Both the position numbers and the translations under genes were made by a program. This document shows positions 12,401 to 22,775 of a stretch of 64,000 nt of DNA, piece by piece. The notes beneath the pieces were generated by a model. It was not told the origin of the DNA. It saw only the letters and a list, made by a program, of their open reading frames with translations, and searched no databases. Every line of letters starts with the position of its first letter. The stretch's first letter is position 1. Origin of the DNA: Camarhynchus parvulus (Eukaryota; Chordata; Aves; Passeriformes; Thraupidae); the NCBI RefSeq assembly GCF_901933205.1, contig NC_044599.1, positions 2,492,841 to 2,556,840 of the forward strand, in the 5' to 3' direction.

Positions 12401-15400
12401 AATCAGAATTCCTGGGGGGAAAGGACGAGATTCCCACAGCTCCTTGGGCACTGGGGGGGTCTCACCCTCCCAGCCCCACCAGTTTGACCAGTTTGACCAG
12501 TTCTGAGTGGGGAGGGCACTGGGTTTGCTGGGAAGGCTCCCAGTTACCCCAGGATTTGGGGTGGCCACTCCACCAATGCCAGAATTTCACCCTGCAGCTG
12601 CCAGAGCAGAAAATGAGCTGGGAATTCAATCAACCCTCAGCTGATTTCTCCTTTTCCTGCTTTTCAATGACCTGGGCTGAATTTTCCCTTTTCTAGGACC
12701 TCATCGAGCTGTGTGGGACCAATGAGACTTTTAACTGTCCCCAAAAGACACTGTATTATCAATTTAACAATTGATAATACACTGCCTGTATTATCAATTT
12801 AATAATTGATAATACACTGCCTGTATTATCAATTTAATAATTTTAGTAATTTTTATTATGAGCAGCTTGTTGGGCAACTAAATATGGCTGGGATTATCTA
12901 AAGCAGACTATTTCATGTGCTGTCAGTTTGGTTCTTTTGCTAAGTTGATTTTGTCTTTTTTTACTGGAAAAAAAAAAGAATGGTGTGGGAAAAGCTTTTA
13001 TTTTTCTCTTAGGTTAAATGTACATTTATCTTATGTATAAATTCGTCTCAACTAATTAAAAACTGGGGAATTGAACCAAATTAAGCCTGGGAGTTGGTAC
13101 AAGCATTAATGAATGTTTGGAATCATCCAGCTGCAGGAATTTGTATCAGTTTTGCCTTGGAAGGCTTTAGATTTGGGATGATTTTTCTGAGTTTTTCAGA
13201 GTCATGGACAAGGGGATGAAATGACCTTGGGAAAACACAAGGAAATATCCCAGGGGCCCACCCCAGACAGGACTGCAGAGGGAACAGGGATCAAACACAA
13301 GGGAATCTCTCCCCTGCTCCCACCCGAGAGCAATGAGGGATTTGTCTTTCCAAACCAGCTCTGGGTCTGCTGGGGGATAAAACTGGGAGATGAAAGAAAC
13401 AATGGGAAGGATTCCACTGATTGATGAATGGAAAAAGATAAAAGAAACTTTCACAAATCAGCTTTGGGTTTGCTGATAAAGGAAAATTAGACATTGAAAT
13501 AAAACGTCTGATAAATGAAATTGGATATTGAACGATGAAAGAAACAATGGGGAAAACCCCTAAATTCCATAAGAATTAAAAATTAAAAGGGCAGGGTTAT
13601 ACATTATAGGGAAATCTTTGGTATCAGGTGTTCTGGGAAGCCTGAACCCCTCAAGTACCAGAAAGGGGAAAACTTTCTATGAAAAAAATAAAAATTTTTT
13701 TTTTATCAGGGTGTTCTGGGGAAGCCTGAACCCCTCAAGTACCTCAGAAATGGGGAAAACAAAAAGGGCAGGGTAAGGGGATTACCCATTCCTTCAGGTG
13801 TCTGGGAGCCAACATTCCAATGGAAAAACCGCTAATTCCATAAGAATTAAAAATTTAAAAAAATTCCATAAGAATTAAAAATTAAAGGGCAGGGTCTTGC
13901 ATTGGAGGGGAATCTTTGGTATCAGGCATTTTGGGAAGTCTGAACCTCTCAAGTACCTCAGAAATGGGGAAAAAACCCCTGAATTCCATAAGAATTAAAA
14001 ATTAAAGGGCAGGGTTATACCTAAGAGGGGAATCTTTGGTATCAGGTGTTCTGGGAAGCCTGAACCTCTCAGGCACCTCAGAAATGGGGAAAAAGAGAGG
14101 GAAATTGATAAAAAGGAGGCTGCATCCTCCAAAAATCCGAGAGATCCCAGGGGAATGCCCCATGGCCTCTCCCTTTATTGGAATAAAGCAAAACGACTCC
14201 TCTGGCTCCTCTTGGACACAAACCTCTGGTGTTTGTGGATTATTTTTCCTGACACGCCCAACCCTTCCTGAACCACTCACAAACTTGCATTGGAAATGAT
14301 AAAACTTTCCTAATAACCGTCCGAATTAATTGTCCTAATTAAGTTTTCCAGCAATGCAGCCAGCCCTTAGCAAGGTTCGTCACCGAACGCGATTTTGGGA
14401 GCCCAGTTTGGGGAAGGGGCTGAGCCTTGGAGCTGTGCTGAAAAACCTCGCTGCTTTTCAAGAAACAAAGCCCGAGACAGGGAGATGTTTTTGCTGGGAT
14501 TGGACGGGAGGAATGCGGATTTATGGAGCACAAGGACATTCTGCAGAGCCCAGAGATAAAGAAGAGACGCAGGCAGCACACAGCTGTGCTGGAACTCACC
14601 CTGGCTGGGAAAAAGGCAATAAAGAGACTGAAAATGGGAATGAAACAGCACAAGAAGAGAAATCAATAATCAATAGAGGATGAACTGCTAATTAATGACA
14701 ATTCTGTGATTTATAGCCAATGGGTATGAATTTTTTGTTGGCTAAAACGTAGAAATAGTGAAAAGTTTTGGAAGTGTGTGGTGGGCGGAGTGTGTGCACA
14801 GCAAGCTGAAGAAGTTTAAAATCAAAAAGGTTTCCACTGACTGATGAATGGAAAAAGAGGTTTGCTTTTACAAATAAACTTTAGGTTTGCTGATGAATGA
14901 AACTGGATATTGAAAGATGAAAGAAACAACGGGGAAAACCCCTAAATTATCAATGTTCCAAGGATGGACCCCAGGCTCTCAGTGTTATAGATACACATTA
15001 TAATATGGGCTTTTTGCAAATATTAAAGTGGATTTTATATGTGTTAAAGTAATTTGTTGTAAAGATATATTTTGTATTTGTTAATTAAGCTGAGTGAGAT
15101 AGCTGATATAGATACACATTATAATATTGGCTTTTTGCAAATATTAATATGGATTTTATATATGTTAAAGTAACTTTCTTATAAAGATATAGTCTGTATT
15201 TATTAATTATGCTCAGCGCAATAGCTGATATAGATACACGTTATAATACTGGCTTTTTGCAAATATTAAAATGGATTTTATGTGTGTTAAAGTAACTTAT
15301 AAAAATATGTGTTGCAGTGAAATAGTGATGTAGATAACATTATGCTATTAAAAAAAATAAAAAAATTTGTATTTCTGTTGCTAATTAAACTCATTGCAAT

Positions 15401-18400
15401 AGCTGATATAGATACACACTATAATATTGGCTTTTTGCAAATATTGCAATGGATTTTATATATGTTAAAGTAACTTTGTTATAAAGATATAGTCTGTATT
15501 TGTTAATTATGCTCAGCAAAATAGCTGATATAGATACACATTATAAAACTGGCTTTTTGCAAATATTAAAATGGATTTTATATGTGTTAAAGTAACTTTG
15601 TTGCAAGGATATAGTTTGTATTTCTGCTGCTAATTAAGCTCAGTGCAATATCTGATATAGATAGATATTATAATACTGGCTTTTTGCAAATATTAAAATG
15701 GATTTTATATGTGTTAAAATACCTTTGCTATAAAGATATATTTTGTATTTGTTAATTAAGCTGAGTGAGATAGCTGATATAGATACACACTATAATATTG
15801 GCTTTTTGCAAATATTAATATGGATTTTATATGTGTTAAAGTGCCTTTGCTATAAAGATATATTTTGTATTTGTTAATTAAGCTCATTGCAATAGCTGAT
15901 GTAGATACACACATTAATATTGGCTTTTTGCAAATATTAAATGGATTTTATATGTGGGACGTTAAAGTAACTTTGTTATACAGATATAATTTTTATTTCT
16001 GCTGCTAATTAAGCTTAGCCATAGTAGTGCAATACTGATACCAGTGTGCTTGTGTTACAATGCCTGTTTGGGTGGGGTAACACCCCATGCACACGGGATG
16101 AGCACACCTGTGCACAGGGACACACAATGAGCACACCTGTGCACGTAAGGACACACAATGAGCACACCTGTGCACATGGACACACAATGAGCACACCTGT
16201 GCACAGGGACACACAATGAGCACACCTGTGCACAGGGACACACAATGAGCACACCTGTGCACACGAGGACACGCAATGAGCACACCTGTGCAGGTAAGGA
16301 CACACAATGAGCACACCTGTGCACATGGGGACACACAATGAGCACACCTGTGCACACGGGGACACACATAGAGAGCACACCTGTGCACAGGGACACACAA
16401 TGAGCACACCTGTGCACACAGGGACACACAGAGAGCACACCTGTGCACAGGGACACACAATGAGCACACCTGTGCACACGAGGACACACAATGAGCACAC
16501 CTGTGCACACAGGGACACACAATGAGCACACCTGTGCAGGTAAGGACACACAATGAGCACACCTGTGCACATGGACACACAATGAGCACACCTGTGCACA
16601 GGGACACACAGTGAGCACACCTGTGCAGGTAAGGACACACAATGAGCACACCTGTGCACATGGGGACACACAATGAGCACACCTGTGCAGGTAAGCACAC
16701 ACAATGAGCACACCTGTGCACAGGGACACACAATGAGCACACCTGTGCACACAGGGACACACAATGAGCACACCTGTGCACACAGGGACACACAATGAGC
16801 ACACCTGTGCACATGGGGACACACAATGAGCACACCTGTGCAGGTAAGCACACACAATGAGCACACCTGTGCACATGGACACACAATGAGCACACCTGTG
16901 CACACAAGGACACACAATGAGCACACCTGTGCACAGGGACACACAATGAGCACACCTGTGCACACAGGGACACACAATGAGCACACCTGTGCACACAGGG
17001 ACACACAATGAGCACACCTGTGCACAGGGACACACAATGAGCACACCTGTGCACAGGGACACACAATGAGCACACCTGTGCACATCGGGACACACAATGA
17101 GCACACCTGTGCACAGGGACACACAATGAGCACACCTGTGCACATGGGGACACACAATGAGCACACCTGTGCACAGGGACACACAATGAGCACACCTGTG
17201 CACACGAGGACACACAATGAGCACACCTGTGCACACAGGGACACACAATGAGCACACCTGTGCACAGGGGACACACAATGAGCACACCTGTGCACATGGG
17301 GACACACAGTGAGCACACCTGTGCACAGCACACATGCACGGGACACACACAATGAGCACACCTGTGCACACAGGGACACACAATGAGCACACCTGTGCAC
17401 ATGGGGACACACAATGAGCACACCTGTGCACAGGGACACACAATGAGCACACCTGTGCAGGTAAGGACACACAATGAGCACACCTGTGCACACAGGGACA
17501 CACAATGAGCACACCTGTGCACAAGGACACACAATGAGCACACCTGTGCACACAGGGACACACAGTGAGCACACCTGTGCACATGAGGACACACAATGAG
17601 CACACCTGTGCACACGAGAACACACAACGAGCACACCTGTTAACATGTGTCATTTTTCGGGTTATTTTGCCCAGAAAATGGTACCCGGACTGTCCTTAAC
17701 TCTTTGTTTTCGTTGTCTCACATTGTCATAAATGCTAATTCTCCACATTTTTATTACTCTGATTATATTGCTATTTTTATAACCGTTTTATTATCATTAA
17801 ACTTTTTACAATTTTAAACCCGAGCGATCGGCGTTTTTTTCACAGCGCTCACCTCGGAGGGCGGTGAGGGCCGGGCCCAAAACCTGCAGGTGACAAAGAG
17901 AAGGAGCCAAAACCAAGCCGGGAAACAGCCGGCTCCAAAAAGGCGGCCCCGAGGAGGGGCCATGCAAAATAGCGCATTGAATATGCAAATTAGTCTATGG
18001 ATATACATACGGACCTATGAATATGCAAAGCAATGATGTAAAGGGACAGGTATTTAAGGGGTATCCCTGAAGATAACAGCATGGGCTTGGCTGATGCCGT
18101 AACAACCTTTTTTCTTTATCTCCGTATCTCCGATCATCCTTTATTAAACTGTTCACACGTTCACAGGAGAGTGGATGTGTTTTTCACACATTGCTCTGCG
18201 GTCCTTGTCTCCTACCGTCCTTTATTGAATTTCTTACATTTTCACAAGACAGTGACCATGTTTTTCACATAACTTTTGCTCTGTTCTCCTTGCCTGCTAC
18301 CGCCCTTTATAAAACCTTTAAATTCTCACAAGAGAGTGACCGTGGTTTTCACACCTTTGCTCTGTGGTCCTTGTCTACTATCATCCCTTATAAAACTTTT

Positions 18401-19783
18401 TACATGTTCACAGACACTGCCCGTGGTTTTTTACACAACCTCTGCTCTATGGTCCTTGTCTCCTATTGTCTGCTACTGCCCTTTACTAAACTTTTTAAAT
18501 GTTCACAGGACTCTGACCGTGTTTTTCACATAATTTTGCTCTGTTCTCCTTGTCTCCTATTGTCCTTTACCAAACTTTTAAATTTTCACAGGACAGTGAA
18601 TGCGTTTTTCCCACCTTTGTTCTGCGGTCCTTGTCTCCTATCGTCCTTTATTAAACTGGGGATTAATTAATGATTCATTAAACCTGGCTGTTCCACCTGA
18701 CCCTGTATGAACCCATCGAGCTGGTACCCCAAACCCGCAGCACCCCAAACCCGCAGCACCCCAAAACACAGCGGGTACCCCCCTACAGCCCCCAAACTAA
18801 CAGCCCCCCAAACTAACAGCCCCCCAAACTAACAGCCCCCCAAACCAGCGCCCCACACCTGCAGTGTCCCCTCCAGCCCCACAGGTGTGGCACAGGGCCA
18901 GGTGAGCCCCCCAAATCTCCTGCAGGTGATCCAGCCCATCCCAGGGCACACAGGGGGGGTCCCACCCCTGCCAGTTTTGGGGTCTCACCCCTCAGCCCAG
19001 TTTTGGGGTGGAGATCCCAGTCCAGGCCCGGTTTTGGGGTCCCCCTCCCCAGCCCGGCTTTGGGGTCCCACCCCTGGCACAGTTTTGGGGTGGGGGTCCC
19101 ACCCCCGGCCCGTTTTGGTGATGGGGTTCCTACTCCCCTGCCCGGTTTTGGGGTTCCACCCCTGGCCCCGTTTTGGGGTCCAACCAATGGCCAGTTTTGA
19201 GGTCCCAGCCCATTTTTGGGGTCCTACCCTCCTGGCCGGTTTTGGGGTGGGGATCCCAGTCCAGGCCCGGTTTTGGGTCCCCCTCTCCAGCCCCGTTTTG
19301 GGGTCCTACCCCCGGGCCGGTTTTGGGGGTGCCCCGTGGCCGGTTTTGGGGTCCCCAGCCCGGTTTGGGGTCCCACCCATGGCCAGTTTTGGGGTCCCAG
19401 CCCAGTTTTGAGGTCCCAGCCTGGTTTTGAGGTCCCAGCCCCAGTTTTGCGGTCCCACCCTGGTTTTGAGGTCCCAGCCCAGTTTGGGTCCCACCATGCC
19501 GGTGTGGGTCCCAGCCCAGCCCGGTTTTGGGGCCCCAGCCCGGTTTTGGGGTCCCAGCCCGTTTTGGGGTCCCAGCCCAAGCTTTGAGGTCCCAGCCTGG
19601 GCTGGTTTTGGGGTCCCACCCCAGCCCGGTTTTGGGGCCCCAGCCCGTTTTGGGGTCCCAGCCCGGTTTTGGGGTCCCACCCCAGCCGGTTTTGGGGTCC
19701 CAGCCCGGTTTTGGGGGCCGTACCTGCTCGTTGACCGTCAGCAGGGCCTCCTGGGGCTGCCCCGGGCACGGCTCCATGGTGGC
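418..19783 (-). CDS. POU6F1: POU6F1 (Brn-5), 5' coding exons, partial
   Basis: POU class 6 homeobox transcription factor, a nuclear DNA-binding protein. Four exons are visible on the minus strand. Exon 19724-19783 starts translation at 19777 after a GCCACC Kozak and ends LTVNEQ. Exon 7973-8141 reads VIVMSSHETIRVLEVGVD. Exon 6008-6102 includes SQPGVTHLAVQAAPQ. Exon 418-566 ends VQPQIAGLAFNPGI. All have GT-AG boundaries, and phases agree across the first two introns (0, then 1). These peptides match the N-terminal transactivation region of vertebrate POU6F1; the POU-specific domain and homeodomain lie left of the window. The third and fourth exons do not join in phase (0 into 1). The expected intervening exon, which in mammals begins with a VLTQEN-like peptide, is not found between 567 and 6007. 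Gene order with DAZAP2, SMAGP and BIN2 supports the call. Upstream non-coding exons probably start near 26.4 kb. Confidence 0.9.
785..5115. repeat. Composite minisatellite with shared CACCTGGAGCCCCA core
   Basis: Three successive array families in one POU6F1 intron. 785-1440: about 20-bp units (CTGGAGCCCCAAATCTGCAC). 1440-3905: longer mixed units carrying ACACCAGGTGCCACACCTGG. 3905-5115: about 42-bp units with CACCTGGAGCCCCAGCTC plus a TCTGCCTGTTCTGCTCTCAG part. The shared core suggests stepwise evolution from one ancestral array. Long open frames here are products of periodicity. Confidence 0.93.
5116..6007. other. POU6F1 intron remainder with a G/C-rich array
   Basis: About 5400-5760 holds imperfect tandem copies of GGGGGAACCCCCGGGAATCC and related G-tract units. 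The rest is unremarkable GC-rich intron. I looked here for the missing conserved POU6F1 exon and did not find it. Confidence 0.6.
6460..6520. repeat. Short tandem repeat, 14-bp unit
   Basis: Four to five copies of AAGCCAGGTGACAC lie in the POU6F1 intron between exons 6008-6102 and 7973-8141. Confidence 0.85.
6548..7935. repeat. Minisatellite (GGAACGATCCCGGGA) split by an LTR
   Basis: The same unit (GGAACGATCCCGGGA followed by a GAGACCCGGG part) occurs at 6548-6590 and 7497-7935, on either side of AT-rich retroviral LTR sequence. The retroviral insertion therefore appears to have landed inside a pre-existing array. The right part ends about 40 bases from the donor of the exon at 7973-8141. 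Confidence 0.8.
6590..7495 (+). mobile_element. ERV LTR-like insertion with duplicated 3' end
   Basis: AT-rich block with a polyadenylation-type CACAATAAACATCC motif near 7148 and an LTR-like end at 7202 (TTTGTCCATCACA). The 3' portion is repeated: a second CACAATAAACATCC near 7400 and a second end at 7454. After each end comes the same GTTGGATAT stretch. It resembles avian ERVL-type LTRs from memory; no database match was made. Exact 5' terminus and target-site duplication are not resolved. Confidence 0.6.
8345..9060. repeat. Minisatellite, about 19-bp unit (ACAGAACCGGCACCCCCAA)
   Basis: Dozens of degenerate copies of the unit, with variants in ACAGAGCCAGCAC and AACCTAAAGCAC. It lies in the 11.6-kb POU6F1 intron, upstream in transcription of exon 7973-8141. 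Confidence 0.92.
9320..9705. repeat. Minisatellite, 18-bp unit (GGACATCCCCAGTCCCA)
   Basis: Tandem copies alternate between AAAGGACATCCCCAGTCC and CCCAGTCCCAGGGATGTT forms. No gene is supported. Confidence 0.9.
9850..10030. repeat. Pentanucleotide (CCTTT)n tract
   Basis: About 35 nearly perfect copies of CCTTT. The strand is pure pyrimidine for roughly 170 bases and has mirror symmetry, a class of sequence that can form triplex H-DNA under torsion. Confidence 0.97.
10202..10964 (+). mobile_element. Solo LTR, family A (tail runs into a satellite)
   Basis: Starts TGTGAAAAATG and is collinear with the family A LTR at 40690-41314 through a TTTGCAAATATT segment to the 3' tail (CATTAAACTTGTCAAATTTT). 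Middle parts are expanded with AT-rich repeats. The usual end TTTTTCACA is missing; the tail instead reads ACACAAGCGGTCAGTGG and grades into the GGTCAGTG array. Confidence 0.7.
10948..11665. repeat. Minisatellite based on GGTCAGTGAGGGTC
   Basis: Short GGTCAGTG core repeated with linkers GAGGGTCTCAGATG and GAGGGTCCCTTGGATG. It begins at the tail of the family A LTR, whose end contains a closely related GCGGTCAGTGG string. Confidence 0.92.
11765..12250. repeat. Minisatellite, about 45-bp unit (GAGGGTGGCACCCGAGGGTC)
   Basis: About ten copies combining GAGGGTGGCACCCGAGGGTC with CACTCAGCGGTCACTGTCCC. It may be a derivative of the GGTCAGTG array immediately to its left. Confidence 0.9.
12251..13333. 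other. POU6F1 intron, no gene seen; hairpin repeats at 12752-12846
   Basis: Mostly unique intron with no coding exon I can support. At 12752-12781 and 12787-12816 two tandem 30-bp palindromes occur, each with 13-bp arms (TGTATTATCAATT and its complement) around a 4-bp loop. A third partial copy begins at 12822. Confidence 0.7.
13334..14254 (+). mobile_element. Solo LTR, family B, with internal duplications
   Basis: Begins TGAGGGATTTG and ends TTTTTCCTGACA. It is collinear with the family B LTR at 41782-42267, including GGTATCAGGTGTTCTGGGAA, an AATAAAGCAAAA polyadenylation-type signal and ACCTCTGGTGTTTGTGGATT. A segment starting ATTCCATAAGAATTAAAA is repeated three to four times, which explains the extra length. 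Flanking target-site duplication is not evident. Confidence 0.7.
14255..14981. other. POU6F1 intron, no gene seen
   Basis: Mostly unique, moderately AT-rich intron. Around 14840-14960 it carries another partial family B LTR stretch (CCACTGACTGATGAATGG followed by a GAAAGATGAAAGAAAC part). No coding exon is supported. Confidence 0.5.
14982..16020. repeat. Satellite-like array, about 122-bp unit, 8 copies
   Basis: The string GGCTTTTTGC starts at 15008, 15129, 15251, 15429, 15551, 15678, 15800 and 15922. Spacings are 121, 122, 178, 122, 127, 122 and 122. Each unit resembles the 5' region of the family A LTR plus its left flank. Confidence 0.93.
16090..17645. repeat. Minisatellite, 29-31-bp unit with CACACCTGTGCACA core
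   Basis: About 50 tandem copies of GAGCACACCTGTGCACA followed by GGGACACACAAT, with variants carrying GGTAAGGA or TGGGGA inserts. The core is near-palindromic. All three minus frames stay open for over 530 codons, a consequence of stop-free periodicity and not evidence of a gene. Confidence 0.96.
17845..18665 (+). repeat. LTR-like block with a tail array, 81-94-bp unit
   Basis: A TATA-like GGTATTTAAGG lies at about 18049. It is followed by six units, each with a TTTAT(T/A)AAA(C/A) stretch, a TTTTCACA end and TGCTCTG. TGCTCT anchors lie near 18192, 18277, 18358, 18443 and 18537, with a variant TTGTTCTG near 18617. Each unit looks like the 3' end of an LTR, so an LTR tail seems to have been tandemly amplified. 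Confidence 0.65.
18666..18969. other. Intron with short CCCCAAAC repeats
   Basis: 18720-18850 holds short repeats of CACCCCAAACCCGCAG and CCCCAAACTAACAG. Nothing else is supported. Confidence 0.6.
18970..19723. repeat. Minisatellite, about 21-bp unit (CCCAGCCCGGTTTTGGGGTC)
   Basis: More than 30 copies. On the minus strand it begins within about ten bases of the donor of the POU6F1 exon at 19724-19783 (CAG|GTACGG), so intron 1 coding-side sequence is almost entirely array. Confidence 0.95.
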
Positions 19784-20180
19784 CTGGCACAGGTGGGGAG
19801 GGTCACACGTGCCACATGCTGCACCAGGGGACAACGAGGGGCTGTCACCAGCGGGGTGAGGGCCTGAGGGTCCCCTGGGGGTGGGGTTGGGGTTCCTCTC
19901 TCCCCCTCTCCCCTTTGAAACCCTAAAAACCCGGGATGGGCCAGGTGAAAGCGCCTCTCCGGAGCCCACAGAGGGTCCCCAAATCTCCAGGTGACACCTG
20001 GCCGCCCCCCAAGGCCCTGCTGGTCCCTGAGGGGACCCAAACTGTTGGGGACACTTCCAGGAGTCACGGGGGGGTGGGCTCTGGATTCATCCCCCAGGTG
20101 GGTTCACCTGCCCCGGAGAGCTGCCGGGATCTGGGGGAACACCCCAAAGTGCTGGGGCAGCTTCTTCCTCCTCCCGAGGC
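19784..20180. other. Sequence 5' of the POU6F1 first coding exon, no gene seen
   Basis: Contains the candidate acceptor for the first coding exon (polypyrimidine tract then CCAG, exon from 19783). No upstream coding exon was recognised. Confidence 0.5.
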
Positions 20181-20280
20181 TGGAAAGGGTGGGAAAGGGT
20201 GGGGGAAAGGGTGGGAAAAGGTGGGAAAGGGTGGGAAAAGGTGGGAAAGGGTGGGAAAAGGTGGGAAAAGGCGGGAAAGC
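20180..20280. repeat. G-rich short repeat (GGTGGGAAAA)
   Basis: About ten copies of GTGGGAAAAG or GTGGGAAAGG. Regular GGG tracts give it quadruplex potential on the plus strand. Confidence 0.88.
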
Positions 20281-20499
20281 TTCTGCTCCTCCCTGTCCCA
20301 GGTGGGACCATCCCCGCCCCTGCCCCCACTCCTGACAGACAGGGAAGGGGAAAAGGGGGAATGGGAGGGGGAAAGGAAGGGAATCCCATGGATTTTGGGG
20401 GTCCCAGGTACTCACCCACTGCTCGCTCTGGGGTGAGGGACCCTCCCTCTGCACACGGGGCTGGATGTGGCTCCTGCCCCCCGGCCTGGGCTGGGGGCT

Positions 20500-21510
20500 C
20501 CTGGGGTTTCGGGGCTCCCGAGGTTTCAGAGCTCCCGAGGTTTCAGGGTTCCCAAGGTTTCGGGGCTCCCGAGGTTTTGGGGTTCCTGGGGTTTCAGGGT
20601 TCCTGGGGTTTCGGGGCTCTGGCTCTCTGCCGTCCTGGCTGCAGCTCTCAGGAACTCTGGGTTCTGGTTCTGCAGGTTTTGGGGTCTCTGGGTTCCAGCT
20701 GTGCAGGTTTTGGGGTCTCTGCGCTCCGACTCTGCAGGATTTGGGGTCTCTGGGCTCCGGCTCTCTGGTTTTGGGGTGTCTGCTCTCTGACTCTGCAGGA
20801 TTTGGGGTCTCTGGGCTCTGGCTGTCTGGGTTTTGGGGTGTCTGCTCTCCGACTCTGCAGGATTTGGGGTCTCTGGGCTCTGGCTCTCTGGTTTTGGGGT
20901 CTCTGGTTCTCCAGTTTTTGGGGTCTCTGGGCTCCAACTCTGCAGGAGTTTGGGTCTCTGGGCTCTGGCTGTGCAGGTTTTGGGGTGTCTTGCTCTGGCT
21001 GTGCAGGTTTTGGGGTCTCTGGGCTCTGGATTTTGGGGTCTCGGGGCTCTGTCTCTCTGGGTTTTGGGGTGCCTGGCCTCTGGCTTTCTGTGTTTTGGGG
21101 TCTCTGGGCTCCGGCTCTGTGGGTCTTGGGGTCTCTGGGCTCTGGTTTTGGGGTCTCTGGGCTCTGGTTCTGCAGGATTTGGGGTCTCTGGGCTCCGACT
21201 TTCTGGTTTTCAGGTCTCTGGGCTTGGCTCTGCAGGATTTGGGGTCTCTGTTCTCTGGCTGTGCAGGATTTAGGGTCTCTGGGCTCCGCTCTCTGGGTTT
21301 TGGGGTGTCTGTGCTGTGGCTCTCTAGTTTTGGTGTCTCTGAGCTCTGTTTTTTGGGGTCTCTGGGCTCCGGCTCTCTGGGTTTTGGGGTGTCTGGGCTC
21401 TGGCTCTCCAGGTTTTGGGGTGTCTGGTCTCTGGCTCTCTGGGTTTTGGGGTCGCTGGGGTTCTGCCCCTCCTGGTTTTGGGGCTCCGGCTCCCGGGGCT
21501 CCTCCGAGTT
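20500..21510. repeat. Minisatellite, about 30-36-bp unit (GGTCTCTGGGCTCTGGCTCT)
   Basis: About 30 copies of GGTCTCTGGGCTCTGGCTCT followed by CTGGGTTTTGGG, with variants containing GCAGGATTT. Very long open frames on both strands are caused by the repeat. Confidence 0.94.
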
Positions 21511-22775
21511 TTGGGGCGCCTGGGTTTGGCCTGCAGGGACACAAAACATTGGAGATGTTCTGTACTGAGCTCTGGCTGCTCCCGTGCTCCCCAAAAACCT
21601 GGGAGCCCCAGGATCCCCCCCAAAGATCCCCCCCAAAAGGGGAGTTTGGGGAAAGGTGACTCAGCCAGGAGAAACAGGAAAGTTTCAAGGAGAAATCCTT
21701 GGATTTCTCTCTGCTGCTGCTGCTGCTGGGAGGAGACACAAATAACCCGGGAGAGAAGACTAATTAACGAGCCAATTAATCAGACATTTGTGATTCCAGG
21801 CTGGATGCAGGTGGGCATCCAGCTCCAGATCCTTTCCCCATCACACATCCCGATTTTCACACTTTTTGGGGCATTTTTTGGCGTTTAATGTGACAAATAA
21901 TTTATGCAGATGGTGGTGAGGGCAGGCAGGGAGGAGCAGCCACGGAGCAACAGATGGAAGGAAGGCATAAAATGCATAAAATATTAATAAAATTATTAAA
22001 AATAAAGAAAGAGGGGAAAAAAGGTGAGAGAAGCATATTTAGGATGCTCCTAGTCTCCATGTGGATTTAATTTCCATGTTAATTAAGTGTTGATGAGGCA
22101 GAGATGGGTCCAAAAGTTGGACCCATCATTATTATATTTTGGGTTTATAATTATTATTATCATTATTATAATAATAATTATTATTATCATTATTATTATC
22201 ATTACCATTACCATTATTATTATGTTTTGGTGAATAATAATAATAATAAATAAAACAACAATAAAAACAAAAAATTTAAAAATAACAACAAAACCAAAAC
22301 ATGATAATGATGATAATTATGATAATAATGATAATAGTAAAATAAAACATAATAATGATAATATTAATAAAATAATAGTAATAAAGAAATAATAGAACCA
22401 AAACATAATAATGATAATGATAATAATAATAACAACATAAAATTAAAAACAAATAATAATAAAACCAAAACATGATTATGATGATAATAATAATAATAGT
22501 AAAATAAAACATAATAATGATAATATTAATAAAATAATAGTAATAAAGAAACAATAAAACCAAAACATAATAATTATAATGATAATCATAATAAAATAAA
22601 ACTAATAAAACCAAATAATAATAAACCCAAAACATGATGATAATAAACACATTATTATTAAATTTTTTGATAAAATGAAATAATAAGAATAAAACTTGAA
22701 CAGGGGGCAGGATCCCCGACCCCAAATGGAATCTGCAGCATTTCTGGAGCCCCTGGCACCAGGAGCAGCCTGCAG
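21511..22775. other. No gene seen; AT-rich simple sequence at 22130-22680
   Basis: 21511-22130 is unique sequence without a supported exon. 22130-22680 is ATT/ATAATG-type microsatellite drift, containing a duplicated stretch (AATAATAGTAAAATAAAACA appears twice). Confidence 0.7.

Larger units (their letters stand above)
14982..17844 (+). mobile_element. Family A LTR inflated by two satellite arrays
   Basis: The left part resembles the 5' third of family A (GGCTTTTTGCAAATATTAA followed by a TTATATGTGTTAAAG part). The right end, 17646-17844, matches the family A 3' third: ACCCGGACTGTC, TTATTATCATTAAAC and a terminal GGCGTTTTTTTCACA. Between them sit arrays at 14982-16020 and 16090-17645. Family A is only 625 bp at 40690-41314, so this copy is about 4.6 times longer. 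Confidence 0.65.

Noticed and set aside
16005..17653. Three overlapping open frames of more than 530 codons on the minus strand, rich in Cys and His
   Set aside because: They are translations of a 29-31-bp tandem array that lacks stops in any minus frame. No start context, splice framework or family similarity.
20104..21739. Long open frames on both strands (about 360-510 codons)
   Set aside because: Product of the 30-36-bp minisatellite; both strands are equally open, which is typical of repeats.
22276..22725. A 149-codon hydrophobic minus-strand frame resembling a membrane protein
   Set aside because: Generated by AT-rich microsatellite sequence (Ile, Tyr and Phe runs), with no conserved motif.
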